DNA of 62,052 bases from a virus. The stretch lies in IMG/VR virus record IMGVR_UViG_3300021091_004741, positions 1 through 62,052 of that record. One strand, given 5' to 3'. The notes under the pieces were generated by a model. That model was not told the origin of the DNA and made no database searches. It saw nothing but the letters and a program-made list of their open reading frames with translations. Of the stretch, positions 1 through 8,754 are shown in pieces; positions within the stretch are counted from its first letter, which is position 1; each line of letters begins with the position of its first letter. The translations under genes were made by a program, and so were the position numbers.

Positions 1-997
1 GAGTATTTGTAGGAGTTTCAGTATTAGTTGGTGTTTGAGTTGATGTCTCCGTAGGAGTATTTGTAGGAGTTACACTTGGAGTAGATGTTGGAGTTTCAGT
101 GTTAGTTGGTGTTTGAGTTGGAGTTTCCGTTGGTGTATTTGTAGGAGTTTCAGTGTTAGTTGGTGTTTGAGTTGGTGTTGGAGAAACAAGACATCCATTC
201 GGGTCTTGGCTCGTAATTACACCAGCCCCTCCTGTTACTTGATACCAAGCAACGCCATCTGAGTAGTAACCGTTAGGTACTGTTGTTGTTAGACCCGAGT
301 CAGTATAAAGAACTTCACCAATGTTTGGACCAGGTCCATCACCAGGAGCGGCATAATATGTTGTTGGAGATGTTGAATAATTAGAACATGCGTTTAAATC
401 TACTGTAGGGTCATATCCAAAAACATATTCCCAATACGCTCTTGACGATGTTGGTGTTGTTGTTGGTGTCGTTGTTGGAGTTGGTGTTTCAGTTGTTGTT
501 GATGTCTGAGTTGGTGTTTTAGTTGGTGTTTGAGTTGTTGTTTTAGTTGGTGTTTGAGTCGCGGTTGGAGTTAGTCCTATTGTGACTGAAGGTGTAACCG
601 TCGAAGTTTGAGTCTTAGTTGGTGTATTAGTTGTAGTGTTTGTTGGTGAACTTGTGTTCGTTGGTGTTACAGTTGGCGTTTGTGTTTGTGTCTCAGTCGC
701 CGTCGGTGTCAATCCCGTTGTGACGGTCGGTGTTGGAGTTTGGGTCGGTGTTATTGTCGGTGTTGGACTTAAGGTAGGGGTTGGTGTTGCTGAAGGACAC
801 GGAACTGAAATTGTACAAACATCTCCGTAGGTTGGTATGAAACATGAATATATACCATAAAAATATTGATTATCATAGTTAAAAGGTAGAACCTGTGTCC
901 CTAAATAAATTGTTCCACCTGAACAAGGGAAAAATGTTACATCAGCACTTAATCCGCTAAAATTGATACTAGAAATTTCTACACCGCAAAAGTCCAT
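1..997 (-). CDS. Pro/Thr-repeat tail-fibre or adhesin-like protein, 3' end beyond window
   Basis: I read this open frame from ATG at 997 down to the left edge without a stop, so the C-terminus is missing (at least 332 residues). An N-terminal globular part of about 75 residues with scattered cysteines is followed by a long TPT/TPTQTP low-complexity stretch. A second globular module starts near residue 185 (Trp/Tyr-rich, with an LYTDSGLTT-type strand and VPNGYYSDG turn), then PT repeats resume to the edge. Alternating small modules and PT linkers are typical of extended virion or surface proteins. It follows the minus-strand structural genes and has TATTTATT three bases before its ATG. No enzymatic motif is visible; the fibre role is inferred. 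Confidence 0.75.
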   Translation of the reverse strand, partial: MDFCGVEISSINFSGLSADVTFFPCSGGTIYLGTQVLPFNYDNQYFYGIYSCFIPTYGDVCTISVPCPSATPTPTLSPTPTITPTQTPTPTVTTGLTPTATETQTQTPTVTPTNTSSPTNTTTNTPTKTQTSTVTPSVTIGLTPTATQTPTKTTTQTPTKTPTQTSTTTETPTPTTTPTTTPTSSRAYWEYVFGYDPTVDLNACSNYSTSPTTYYAAPGDGPGPNIGEVLYTDSGLTTTVPNGYYSDGVAWYQVTGGAGVITSQDPNGCLVSPTPTQTPTNTETPTNTPTETPTQTPTNTETPTSTPSVTPTNTPTETSTQTPTNTETPTNT

Positions 998-1000
998 GAC

Positions 1001-1008
1001 AATAAATA
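1001..1008 (-). promoter_or_regulatory. TATTTATT late-promoter-like element
   Basis: TATTTATT on the minus strand, three bases before the ATG at 997. It belongs to the recurrent TATTTAT set. The promoter role is inferred from its repeated position, not measured. Confidence 0.55.
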
Positions 1009-1034
1009 GTTAATAATTAGAACTTGGATTTGTA

Positions 1035-1598
1035 CTAACAAACCCCCACATTGATAATTCGTGTACCACTAATTTGTATGAATCTTGCTCCGTCCGAAAT
1101 TGTAAAGTTTGTGCCCACAGGTGGTATTGTCAACATGGAATCCCCATAAACATGGTCCCCAATTCTAAGTTGGTCGAACGGCTTTGACATATACACCAAG
1201 ACGTTTTTAGGATTAGCAAATTGATTTACTGAATTACAAACATCTTGATACCATCCCCCTGTTCTCATATTTCTCATATAAACAGTTGTTGGTGTTTGAG
1301 TGGGCGTAGGTGTATATGTTGGTGTTGGGGTTTGTGTTATTGGTGTACAGGATAAACTGACAGTCGGAGTTACACTTGGTGTTACACTCGGAGTAGGTGT
1401 TGAAGAGGGGCACAATCCCATATTAATAATTGTTAATGGTGCACTATATCCTTCAACAATTATATTTTGAGCACAAACATATTCTGAACTAATTGTTTGT
1501 ATGGACGATACGCTAACCACACCAGTACATCCTGTATATCTGTAATACCCTTCTTGGATATTATTATAATTTGTTATATAGTAATAATAACATGACAT
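1035..1598 (-). CDS. Small PT-repeat structural protein
   Basis: 187 residues. Residues 1-65 are Tyr/Cys-rich, residues 66-105 form a TPTPSVTPSVTP-type linker, and residues 106-187 form a beta-rich module containing GGWYQDVCNSV and a Gly/Ile-rich C-terminus. The start overlaps the stop of the upstream gene (TAATG), so the two are translationally coupled. It shares the PT linker style of the gene at 1-997 and of 52007-52378. I recognise no family; a tail-fibre accessory or decoration role is inferred from neighbours and composition. Confidence 0.75.
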   Translation of the reverse strand: MSCYYYYITNYNNIQEGYYRYTGCTGVVSVSSIQTISSEYVCAQNIIVEGYSAPLTIINMGLCPSSTPTPSVTPSVTPTVSLSCTPITQTPTPTYTPTPTQTPTTVYMRNMRTGGWYQDVCNSVNQFANPKNVLVYMSKPFDQLRIGDHVYGDSMLTIPPVGTNFTISDGARFIQISGTRIINVGVC

Positions 1599-3499
1599 TA
1601 TACGCAGGGTATCGAAATGTAAACCAAATCACAAATTGGAATTACTATTCTGCAATTCAAACAATTAGGGTCCAAAAGATTATATTTGTTTTTTTGAACT
1701 CTGAAATTATGCCTTATTTGAGAAGCGTTTAGAGGTTCGGTATACATTCTAAATGCACTTATATCTCCTATCATGCTTCCACCAAAATATTCTTCCAACT
1801 TAACGTGTGTTGTAAGACCCGAATAAATCGTATGATTCAAATCATATGTCGTTAAGCATTCGGGGTCTTGTTGATAAAGAATCTCATCTATGGTTGCAGG
1901 GCAACCTCCTGAAAAAGTCAAATTATCGTGCAATCCTTGAGTACCCCCACCTAAGGAGATGTTGTATGAAACTCCGATTTGTTTTTCCTTTTCTGCATTC
2001 AAAAGTCTTGGAATAATTTCCTCGAAGTTTCTTACAACCATGAAAAGTCTTCCGTTCACATAAAATTTCATTGTGCCCAATCTATATTTTTCTTGTTCGG
2101 TCCAATTGTCATTGAAAGTTACAACTTCCGTGAATGGCGGATTATAATTTTCTTCATGGGTTAGTGGAGGTTCGATTAATGTTATACTTCTATCTTCTAT
2201 GGTTGCGAAATATTCTTCTTTGACTAAAATAGCTAAACCACCTTTGTCATATAAATCACAGGTATTGAACCATTCATTTCTTTGAAATACAGCATCAATT
2301 TGAACCCAATGTTCTACATTCGGATAAGTTGTACCACTACAGTCATAAAAAATACCTCTTGATGAACACCACTCTGTGACCGATGTTCCTGTAACATAGG
2401 TTACTCCTGTTAGACATGTTCCAGTGTGCTCACAACCTCCAGTAATCCTATATGTTTTAACGCACAGACGGGGATTACCCGTATCTCCACTCAACCTCAA
2501 AGACAAGGCATTAGAAACCCCATCATAAAGTGGGTCTTTTTCGGCGTATTCTGCATTTGATTCACATGCACACGGCTCACAACAATTACATTGTACAATT
2601 GTACCTCCCGATTGTTGGTATACTTCCATACAAGTAGAGGCGGTATTTGCAGAACTACAACAACCACAAGTATGCATACAAGTTAAACCTGAAGTCACTC
2701 TTGTATATCCTGTATCTTGTTTTGGATGTCCGTCTGGATAATGATAAAACTTATTTTCAGCTCTAGCGCCTATGTAAAAGAAAGTACCTTTGTTCTCGGG
2801 ATATCTTGCATTCAAACCAACATTTGTATCACCCGTCCATCTATACCTTAATAAAAACTCAGCAGTCCAACCTAAACTAACTCTCTGTGGAAATACTTGA
2901 TAATCGTAACCAGGGATTTTATAAAACCCTTGATAAAAACCACCATCAAATCTTATATAATATCCAATATCTCCCCCATCAGTGGCGAAGTGTAAATTAT
3001 AATTGTAAGACCCATCATTCCATAATCTATTCTGAGTTGTTGTGAATCCCGTTATTGGGTGGAGCTTCATCCTTCTATCATACTTGTATCTACTGAACTT
3101 ATCTGTAAGGTTTGTGTAAAGACCAGTTGTAATTTCGATTGTTTCCCCTGACATTTTCTTCACCAAACCATTATCTATACCAGTCAAACCCACATCACAT
3201 AATTCTGTAACTTTTGGACAAATATTAGGGTTTACGTCCAATGGATTCCAATAGTTTTCCGAGACAATAGTATCACTGCTAAAAACACATCCTGTTTGGC
3301 AAAGTGTGGTTGCAGAACTATTGAAGTCAAACCTGAATGGCATTCGATTACCGTCATCCTCTCCAATGAGTAATGGAGAAAAAATAACCTCTTGGTCGTA
3401 AGTTCTTTCATCCGACGCGAGACATATGTCAGTAATCTCGTTGACAGGCAAAAGACCCCATCTCCTATAATTGTATTGATTTATATTCTGATAAGACAT
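1598..3499 (-). CDS. Large virion structural protein with LamG-like C-terminus and Cys-rich insert
   Basis: 633 residues. The body is rich in Tyr, Trp, Gly and Thr like phage fibre or baseplate proteins. Residues about 270-320 hold a dense cysteine cluster (pairs such as CGCC, CNCC and CAC). The last 150 residues resemble a concanavalin/LamG-type module, with a FYVNGRLFM strand and a GDISAFRMYTEPL element common in phage LamG proteins, ending in Asn/Lys-rich sequence. ATG at 3499 lies 8 bases after TATTTATC. The next gene overlaps its stop. Probably a tail fibre or receptor-binding component; the exact role is inferred. Confidence 0.75.
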   Translation of the reverse strand: MSYQNINQYNYRRWGLLPVNEITDICLASDERTYDQEVIFSPLLIGEDDGNRMPFRFDFNSSATTLCQTGCVFSSDTIVSENYWNPLDVNPNICPKVTELCDVGLTGIDNGLVKKMSGETIEITTGLYTNLTDKFSRYKYDRRMKLHPITGFTTTQNRLWNDGSYNYNLHFATDGGDIGYYIRFDGGFYQGFYKIPGYDYQVFPQRVSLGWTAEFLLRYRWTGDTNVGLNARYPENKGTFFYIGARAENKFYHYPDGHPKQDTGYTRVTSGLTCMHTCGCCSSANTASTCMEVYQQSGGTIVQCNCCEPCACESNAEYAEKDPLYDGVSNALSLRLSGDTGNPRLCVKTYRITGGCEHTGTCLTGVTYVTGTSVTEWCSSRGIFYDCSGTTYPNVEHWVQIDAVFQRNEWFNTCDLYDKGGLAILVKEEYFATIEDRSITLIEPPLTHEENYNPPFTEVVTFNDNWTEQEKYRLGTMKFYVNGRLFMVVRNFEEIIPRLLNAEKEKQIGVSYNISLGGGTQGLHDNLTFSGGCPATIDEILYQQDPECLTTYDLNHTIYSGLTTHVKLEEYFGGSMIGDISAFRMYTEPLNASQIRHNFRVQKNKYNLLDPNCLNCRIVIPICDLVYISIPCV

Positions 3500-3507
3500 A
3501 AACTAAT

Positions 3508-3515
3508 GATAAATA
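3508..3515 (-). promoter_or_regulatory. TATTTATC late-promoter-like element
   Basis: TATTTATC on the minus strand, 8 bases before the ATG at 3499. It lies in a divergent intergenic region that carries a second copy facing the other way at 3529. Confidence 0.55.
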
Positions 3516-3528
3516 CCTTAAGACCTAG

Positions 3529-3536
3529 TATTTATA
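3529..3536 (+). promoter_or_regulatory. TATTTATA late-promoter-like element
   Basis: AGTATTTATA on the plus strand, 14 bases before the ATG at 3551. Its complement is TATAAATACT, the T4 late consensus, so orientation is ambiguous at this site alone. Each of the two divergent genes has its own coding-strand TATTTAT. Confidence 0.55.
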
Positions 3537-3550
3537 GTTTAAAGATTGTG

Positions 3551-4375
3551 ATGATTAAATCAGACCAAGAATATTTCAACTCACCGTATTATTTTCTTTT
3601 GAGAGATAAAGGGAATAATTATTCACTTTATTTTTCATCTGAATCAACTTTGACTGAAGCCAGAAAAAATGATGTCAATATTAAGGTTCCAAGGGAAAAA
3701 GTTGAGGCAGTAAAAAAATATTTGGAGAAACTACTTAAGACTAAAAAAACAAAATCTACTAAAGAGGTAGGTGGAGAGATAGAGGAATTAGTCACTTTAG
3801 ACGGAGCAATGTCCAACTCGAGTATTCCTATTTTAGACCCAGCATTACACCCAAGAAAAACTATGGACCAAACCGTTGCAGCATCTAGGATTACAAACGA
3901 CCCAATATCAAGAGGTTATAGAACATATTATGGTGAATCGGTTGAGGTTTCTGAAGAGGATATGTCAGGTGCTTTTGGTTATGAAGAAACCAAAGACTTA
4001 GACGGGAAAGAAACTTACAAGTATTTCAAAGACGAATTGGAAATGGAACCCGATGAGGCTAAGGAACGTACTAAACAACAAGGAAAAGACCCTTACGGAA
4101 AACGTGATAAAAAATCCAAGTTTAAAAATGACCCGAACTTTATCTCAAGACAAATCCTTCCTGAAATCCAAAAAGAAAAAGCAATTAAAATGATTGAAGA
4201 TTTTCTCATGGATAAAAAGAAAGAAAAAAAAGATAAAGGAGAAATTAATAAGAAAGAAAAAGAAGAAGTTGAAGTTTCTTCGATTTTGAAAAAAAACCTC
4301 AAATCTTTGATGAGACAAATGGATAAAGAAGGTTTATCAAAAAAGGATATTATAAAATTATTGAACAGTGAATAA
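3551..4375 (+). CDS. Unknown phage protein, charged C-terminus
   Basis: 274 residues. The frame is open further upstream, but I chose ATG 3551 because it follows TATTTATA and avoids overlap with the divergent gene. The N-terminal 30 residues are aromatic (EYFNSPYYFLLRD). The C-terminal third is a Lys/Glu-rich probable helical or coiled-coil region ending in an amphipathic helix (LSKKDIIKLLNS). No signal peptide, membrane segment or catalytic motif is seen. It heads a small co-directional group to 6174; the function is not recognised. Confidence 0.7.
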   Translation: MIKSDQEYFNSPYYFLLRDKGNNYSLYFSSESTLTEARKNDVNIKVPREKVEAVKKYLEKLLKTKKTKSTKEVGGEIEELVTLDGAMSNSSIPILDPALHPRKTMDQTVAASRITNDPISRGYRTYYGESVEVSEEDMSGAFGYEETKDLDGKETYKYFKDELEMEPDEAKERTKQQGKDPYGKRDKKSKFKNDPNFISRQILPEIQKEKAIKMIEDFLMDKKKEKKDKGEINKKEKEEVEVSSILKKNLKSLMRQMDKEGLSKKDIIKLLNSE

Positions 4376-4847
4376 GGATTTATACAATACCGTCCAAGGA
4401 GTTATTGAGTTTCCTGAAGACAAAAGGGAACACATGAAAGTATGTTTTGCTAAAGTGAAAGATGCGAATAAAAGTATTGATGGATTTATGAGAAACCAAG
4501 AACTTCAAAATCAAGAAACTATTGACTACAAACAACTAAAGAGAATTAAAAACTTTTTTGACAATTATAAAGGAAATCAAAATGAACCTTCATTCATTTT
4601 GAATGGTGGTGCAATTATGAAAAATTGGGTGGATGATGAATTAAGAAAAATGAGAGACTATGGTCATCTTACCGCAAAAAACAAAATGGATACCGGAATG
4701 GAAAACCAATTCATTGACCCACATACCAAAGACAGTATTGTAGATATGAACAGACCGTCCAAATCTCATACAAGACCAGTCGACAGATATAATGCTGCTG
4801 TCACTGAAAGCCTCAAAAGAATAAACGAATTAATAACTAAAATCTAA
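4368..4847 (+). CDS. Unknown phage protein
   Basis: 159 residues from a GTG start at 4368 that overlaps the previous stop by 8 bases; no ATG lies nearby in frame. The protein is hydrophilic and mostly helical in character, with several Asn/Lys-rich stretches and a C-terminal helix (AAVTESLKRINELITK). No family is recognised. Tight packing with 3551-4375 and 4852-5145 suggests one transcript. Confidence 0.7.
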   Translation: MNKDLYNTVQGVIEFPEDKREHMKVCFAKVKDANKSIDGFMRNQELQNQETIDYKQLKRIKNFFDNYKGNQNEPSFILNGGAIMKNWVDDELRKMRDYGHLTAKNKMDTGMENQFIDPHTKDSIVDMNRPSKSHTRPVDRYNAAVTESLKRINELITKI

Positions 4848-4851
4848 TTTT

Positions 4852-5145
4852 ATGGCAGAACAACTTTCACTAGATTTGACTCAAACAGAAAAAAATGCAC
4901 TCACCTTGATTGCAGATGTTGAGAGAGCAAAATTAATTCCTAAGAACGACTTCAATGCGGTCGGTAATCCATATTCTTCAGTGAATAGAGATGCTGTTGC
5001 CGATGGAGACTCTATGGGTAGAGGAACAGGTTCATTTTTGGACGTATACAATGTGAACGCTGGAACTATAGACGATGTTGTTGAAAGGAAAAACGAAATA
5101 AAAATCAATAAGTTTAACTCAAATAAAACCTACCCTGATTTCTAA
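4852..5145 (+). CDS. Small unknown phage protein
   Basis: 97 residues. ATG lies 4 bases after the preceding stop, and the stop overlaps the next ATG (TAATG). The N-terminus is a helix containing SLDLTQTEKNALTLI; the middle is Gly/Asp/Asn-rich and probably flexible. No known motif. Its position in a compact plus-strand group supports it as a real gene. Confidence 0.65.
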   Translation: MAEQLSLDLTQTEKNALTLIADVERAKLIPKNDFNAVGNPYSSVNRDAVADGDSMGRGTGSFLDVYNVNAGTIDDVVERKNEIKINKFNSNKTYPDF

Positions 5146-5552
5146 TGAGACTTACTGAGTCACTAAAGGGACTACTTCTTGAGATTGCTTCAATTGATAC
5201 TGTACAAAACGCAATCAAAAATAGGCAAGTCTGTGTTATATACTACGACGGAGACGAGCCAGGTGGAAGAGGTATTCGTGAGGTTGAACCAGTTGCTCTT
5301 GGTAAAAGCCAAGCAGGTAATTTGGTTATGAGAGGATGGGACAGAGAAGGTGCTTCCCACACAGCTTACAAAGGTGAACAACCCTTACCAAGTTGGAGAC
5401 TTTTCAGATTGGATAAAATTTTATCTTGTAAACCGACTGGTGAAATTTACAATCAACCAAGGCCCAACTATAATTTCAATGGAGATAAAAGTATGTCAAG
5501 TGTAATAATAATCGCTAAGTTTGACAACACTCCACAACAACAAGCAGCTTAA
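5145..5552 (+). CDS. Single-domain WYL-like protein with possible capsid-targeting N-terminus
   Basis: 135 residues. Residues 20-100 fit the WYL (SH3-like beta) pattern: a first strand VCVIYYDG, an arginine before VEPVALG, a strand NLVMRGWDREG, and a closing WRLFRLDKIL. WYL domains usually sense ligands or nucleic acid and are attached to HTH or effector domains; here none is attached. The first 13 residues (MRLTESLKGLLLE) form a short amphipathic helix ending in LxxE, like T4 internal-protein targeting peptides. Delivery with the virion is therefore possible, but this is inference. Confidence 0.6.
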   Translation: MRLTESLKGLLLEIASIDTVQNAIKNRQVCVIYYDGDEPGGRGIREVEPVALGKSQAGNLVMRGWDREGASHTAYKGEQPLPSWRLFRLDKILSCKPTGEIYNQPRPNYNFNGDKSMSSVIIIAKFDNTPQQQAA

Positions 5553-5553
5553 T

Positions 5554-6174
5554 ATGAACGAAAACGATTTAATGCAAAAACTAATCCATTCGAAAAAAAT
5601 TATGGATTTCGGTGAAGGAACAAAACCCACCAAGCGTAGTGAGACGCCTCAATCACTTTCTCGTCCAATGGTCGAGGATTTTGACATGCCGCAAGTAAAA
5701 TACAATATCCCACAAGAGTTTTTACAAGAACAACCTCAAATACCATATCTTTCCTCAGTACCAAGGGAAAATACAAAACCTGTAGGTGTTCCAACAGTTG
5801 AGGCTATCAAAAATTCTAAATTACCTGATGAGATAAAAAGATTGATGATTGAAAACCCAATCGCTCAACCTCAAAGCCAACAAGTCTCAATTTCAAATGA
5901 GTTAGTTGAGAAGGCTTCACGTTTGATGAAATCTGAATCAAGTAATTACATCCCTGAGTCTGCAAAAAACACAAAAAAAACCATAACAAACAGTTCTTCA
6001 TCGAGTGTAGACTATAATGAACTAAAAAAAATGGTTAAACTTGCAGTTGAAGAATCCCTGAGAGAAAATGGAATGTTAACCGAATCAACAGAGAAATCAA
6101 ATGAGTTTTTCTCATTTAAAGTCGGAAAACATATTTTTGAAGGAAAAGTTACAAAAATTAAAAAAGTTTCCTAA
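5554..6174 (+). CDS. Unknown phage protein, disordered middle
   Basis: 206 residues from ATG 5554, one base after the upstream stop; the frame stays open upstream but would run into the WYL gene. The N-terminal helix is MNENDLMQKLIHSKKIMD. The middle is Pro/Gln/Ser-rich and probably disordered, followed by an acidic helix (ELKKMVKLAVEESLRE). It closes with a small beta module (FFSFKVGKHIFEGKVTKIK). This layout is common in phage head-assembly or packaged proteins, but no family is recognised. Confidence 0.65.
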   Translation: MNENDLMQKLIHSKKIMDFGEGTKPTKRSETPQSLSRPMVEDFDMPQVKYNIPQEFLQEQPQIPYLSSVPRENTKPVGVPTVEAIKNSKLPDEIKRLMIENPIAQPQSQQVSISNELVEKASRLMKSESSNYIPESAKNTKKTITNSSSSSVDYNELKKMVKLAVEESLRENGMLTESTEKSNEFFSFKVGKHIFEGKVTKIKKVS

Positions 6175-6224
6175 CCCTTTTTTTATTAGGCGTAAGTTAT
6201 TATATTTTATGAATATTTTAATTT

Positions 6225-7436
6225 ATGTCAAAAATAAATGTACTAGTTGTGCCATCAGATAAAACTGGTGTCGGTAAGTTCAGGTCTGTAGACCCTCACG
6301 TTTTTTTACAAAATCAATTTCCCGAAGAATTCCATGTTGATATCATTTATGATGTTCCATATGATGATTTAACTTTTTGGAACAAATATCAAATAGTTGC
6401 TTGTCACAGGAGCTTAGGCCCTGACTTTGAGAAAGCAAATAGACTTCTTCAGATGTTATCTTCTATTGGTATTATTACTATTGTAGATATTGATGATTAT
6501 TGGATGCCAGGAAAAGAACATCCAATTCACGATGTAATTAATTTCAATAAAATCAACGAAAAAATTGTCGCTAATCTTCGTGTTGCAAACTACGTTACAA
6601 CTACAACGAGTTTATTCGCAAATGAAATAAAAAAAATTAATAAAAACGTTTTTGTATTTCCTAACGCCATCAATCCTGACGAACCACAATTCAAAGAAAA
6701 GACCGAACCATCAGAGAGATTGCGAATCGGATGGCTTGGGGGTTCTTCACACTTTCACGATTTGGAATTATTAGACAAATCATTTTCAAAATTGACAAAA
6801 TATAGCGACAAATTACAATATGTACTTTGTGGGTTTGATACAAGAGGAACCGTGACTGAAATTAATTCTCAAACTGGTGAACACAAGAAAAGAAATATAA
6901 AACCATCCGAAACCGTTTGGGCTAAGTATGAGAAGATATTTACACAAGATTTTTCCATACTTTCTGAAAATTATAAAAAATTCCTTATTGATTATACACA
7001 AGGCGACTTCCCTAATCAAGATAAAGAAGCTTACGTAAGAGTTTGGACAAAACCTGTAACATCTTACGCTAAAAATTATTCTAAGTTCGACGTTTCTCTC
7101 GCGCCAATTAAGAATACAATGTTCAATAGAATGAAATCTCAACTGAAGGTTATTGAGGCAGGTTTCTATAAAAAAGCAATAATTGCAACAAACTTAGGAC
7201 CCTACACAATAGATTTGAAACATTGTCTTCAAAATGGTAACTTTGTTGATGGTAATGCACTGTTAGTTGACGAAAATAGAAACCATTCTGATTGGGCCAA
7301 ATACATCGAGAAACTTTTGAAAAACCCTAACATGGTAACTGATATGGGTCAAAAATTATACGAAACAGTAAAAGATAAATATGATTTAAAAAAAGTGACA
7401 AAAGATAAAGCAGAATTCTACAAATCAGTTTTATGA
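6225..7436 (+). CDS. GT-B glycosyltransferase (GT4-like)
   Basis: 403 residues. The N-terminal Rossmann half has VVPSDKTGVGKFR and a TIVDIDDYW strand. The C-terminal half opens with RLRIGWLGGSSHFHD, typical of the donor-binding domain of GT4 enzymes, and includes a KVIEAGFYKKAIIATN helix-strand comparable to the EX7E region. It is the first gene of the long glycan operon and its last four bases overlap the next ATG. No clear TATTTAT lies upstream; the 50-base leader is very AT-rich. The sugar donor cannot be told from sequence. Confidence 0.85.
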   Translation: MSKINVLVVPSDKTGVGKFRSVDPHVFLQNQFPEEFHVDIIYDVPYDDLTFWNKYQIVACHRSLGPDFEKANRLLQMLSSIGIITIVDIDDYWMPGKEHPIHDVINFNKINEKIVANLRVANYVTTTTSLFANEIKKINKNVFVFPNAINPDEPQFKEKTEPSERLRIGWLGGSSHFHDLELLDKSFSKLTKYSDKLQYVLCGFDTRGTVTEINSQTGEHKKRNIKPSETVWAKYEKIFTQDFSILSENYKKFLIDYTQGDFPNQDKEAYVRVWTKPVTSYAKNYSKFDVSLAPIKNTMFNRMKSQLKVIEAGFYKKAIIATNLGPYTIDLKHCLQNGNFVDGNALLVDENRNHSDWAKYIEKLLKNPNMVTDMGQKLYETVKDKYDLKKVTKDKAEFYKSVL

Positions 7437-8134
7437 TAAACGTACCTCTCAGTAAGATATTATTTTTAGACATTGAAACGGTTGGAATAGAACCTGATTG
7501 GGACTCACTCGTAGAGAAGAGACAATCACTATCATTCCAATTTGAAAACTATTTTGATTGGTTTCAAAAAAGATTTCCAGAGGATGCCGACAAACCTGTA
7601 GGACAAATGTTTGTTAATAGAGCGGCTCTTGTTCCTGAGTTTGCAAGAATCGCGTGTGTAAGTGTTGCATTCGTGACCGATAAAGGCGAAACGAGAATCC
7701 AATCTTTCAATGACCCCGATGAAAAAAAATTACTTTCAGAACTCAAAAAGTTACTCAAGAAGGTTGGTGATTTAGGGTTTTTTCTTTGTGGTCATAATGT
7801 AAAAGGATTTGATATTCCGATGTTGGCAAAAAGAATGATAATGAACGGGATTTACCCTCCGAAGATTTTACCAGGCCACGATACTAAACCATGGGAAGTG
7901 AAGGCTTTTGATACTAAAGAGTTTTGGCAATATGGTGGTTATGGTTCAATTGCGTCTTTAGAATTAATGTGCGTTTGTTTAGGTGTTGAATCTTCCAAAA
8001 CTATGGAAGTTACTGGCAATAAAGTTCATGAAGCTTTTTGGGTAAAAAAAGATTATGAGGGTATTCAAAAATATTGTGAAAAAGATGTAAGTGTTTTAAT
8101 AGATGTAATTCATAAACTTTCAAGTTTGAGATAA
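7433..8134 (+). CDS. DEDDy-type 3'-5' exonuclease (PolB exonuclease-like)
   Basis: 233 residues. Exo I is FLDIETV (Asp13, Glu15), Exo II is CGHNVKGFDIPML near residue 118, and Exo III is YCEKDVSVLIDV near residue 215, with the Y-x3-D arrangement. These are the metal-binding carboxylates of the DnaQ superfamily, and the layout matches stand-alone exonucleases related to family-B polymerase proofreading domains. It probably acts on single-stranded DNA ends in phage DNA metabolism. It sits beside dUTPase, which fits a nucleotide/DNA role inside the glycan operon. Confidence 0.85.
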   Translation: MINVPLSKILFLDIETVGIEPDWDSLVEKRQSLSFQFENYFDWFQKRFPEDADKPVGQMFVNRAALVPEFARIACVSVAFVTDKGETRIQSFNDPDEKKLLSELKKLLKKVGDLGFFLCGHNVKGFDIPMLAKRMIMNGIYPPKILPGHDTKPWEVKAFDTKEFWQYGGYGSIASLELMCVCLGVESSKTMEVTGNKVHEAFWVKKDYEGIQKYCEKDVSVLIDVIHKLSSLR

Positions 8135-8135
8135 T

Positions 8136-8750
8136 ATGCAAATTAATAATATGAACCCAAATATATGGGCAGAAATTATGAATCAATTCGAAAAGGTTAA
8201 ACGGGAAGCGGGTTATGAACCTGAGCTTGATACAATCAAAGAGATTGAATCAAGATTAGGATTCAGCTTTGATGAACTCGACGAAGAAATAAAGAGAACC
8301 GCATCAATCATAACTATAGAAGTTGAACTTATTCATAAAGAAGCCAAGTTTCCTTCTTTTGCTTTCCCCTCCGACTCAGGGTTTGATTTATTTTCTACTC
8401 AAGAAATATCTATCGGACCGTTTGGCAGAGTAGCAATACCGACAGGTCTTAAAATTAATTTTCCAAAAGGTTTCGAGATTCAAGTTAGAACCAAAAGTGG
8501 TTTAGCTTTAAATCAAGGTTTGATGGTTTTAAATTCACCTGGAACTGTTGACCAAGGATATACAGGTGAAATTATTGTCCCTCTCTTTAACGCAAATCCA
8601 CATGAAGTTAAAATACCAATAGGCATGAAAGTAGCACAGGCTGTTTTATGTCCAGTTATTAATGGTGAAATTATAAACTTTGAAAAGGTTGATAAAATAG
8701 GTGAAAAAGACCGTGGGAACAAAGGGTTCGGAAGCACCGGTATATTTTAG
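8136..8750 (+). CDS. dut: dUTP diphosphatase with N-terminal extension
   Basis: 204 residues, longer than the usual 140-150. The five trimeric dUTPase motifs are visible: I SDSGFDLFS, II VRTKSGLALNQGL, III GTVDQGYTGEI with the uracil-site Tyr, IV KVAQAVL, V RGNKGFGSTG. The enzyme hydrolyses dUTP to dUMP and PPi, keeping uracil out of DNA and feeding dTMP synthesis. Residues 1-60 are an extra helical acidic extension of unknown role. A second ATG (8151) would shorten it only slightly. Confidence 0.93.
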   Translation: MQINNMNPNIWAEIMNQFEKVKREAGYEPELDTIKEIESRLGFSFDELDEEIKRTASIITIEVELIHKEAKFPSFAFPSDSGFDLFSTQEISIGPFGRVAIPTGLKINFPKGFEIQVRTKSGLALNQGLMVLNSPGTVDQGYTGEIIVPLFNANPHEVKIPIGMKVAQAVLCPVINGEIINFEKVDKIGEKDRGNKGFGSTGIF

Positions 8751-8754
8751 AAAA

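Noticed and set aside
1-830. Repeats at the left edge as a CRISPR array or as a plus-strand Val/Gly repeat protein
   Set aside because: The units are short, irregular PT codon repeats without unique spacers, and the minus frame is open through both repeats and the globular modules; the plus reading is its shadow.
3392-3550. Upstream extension of the gene at 3551
   Set aside because: It would overlap the divergent structural gene by over 100 bases and its start lacks the TATTTAT element that precedes 3551.
6170-6190. CCTAA...TTAGG hairpin as terminator before the glycan operon
   Set aside because: The stem is only five bp and the T-run lies in the loop rather than after it; too weak to call.
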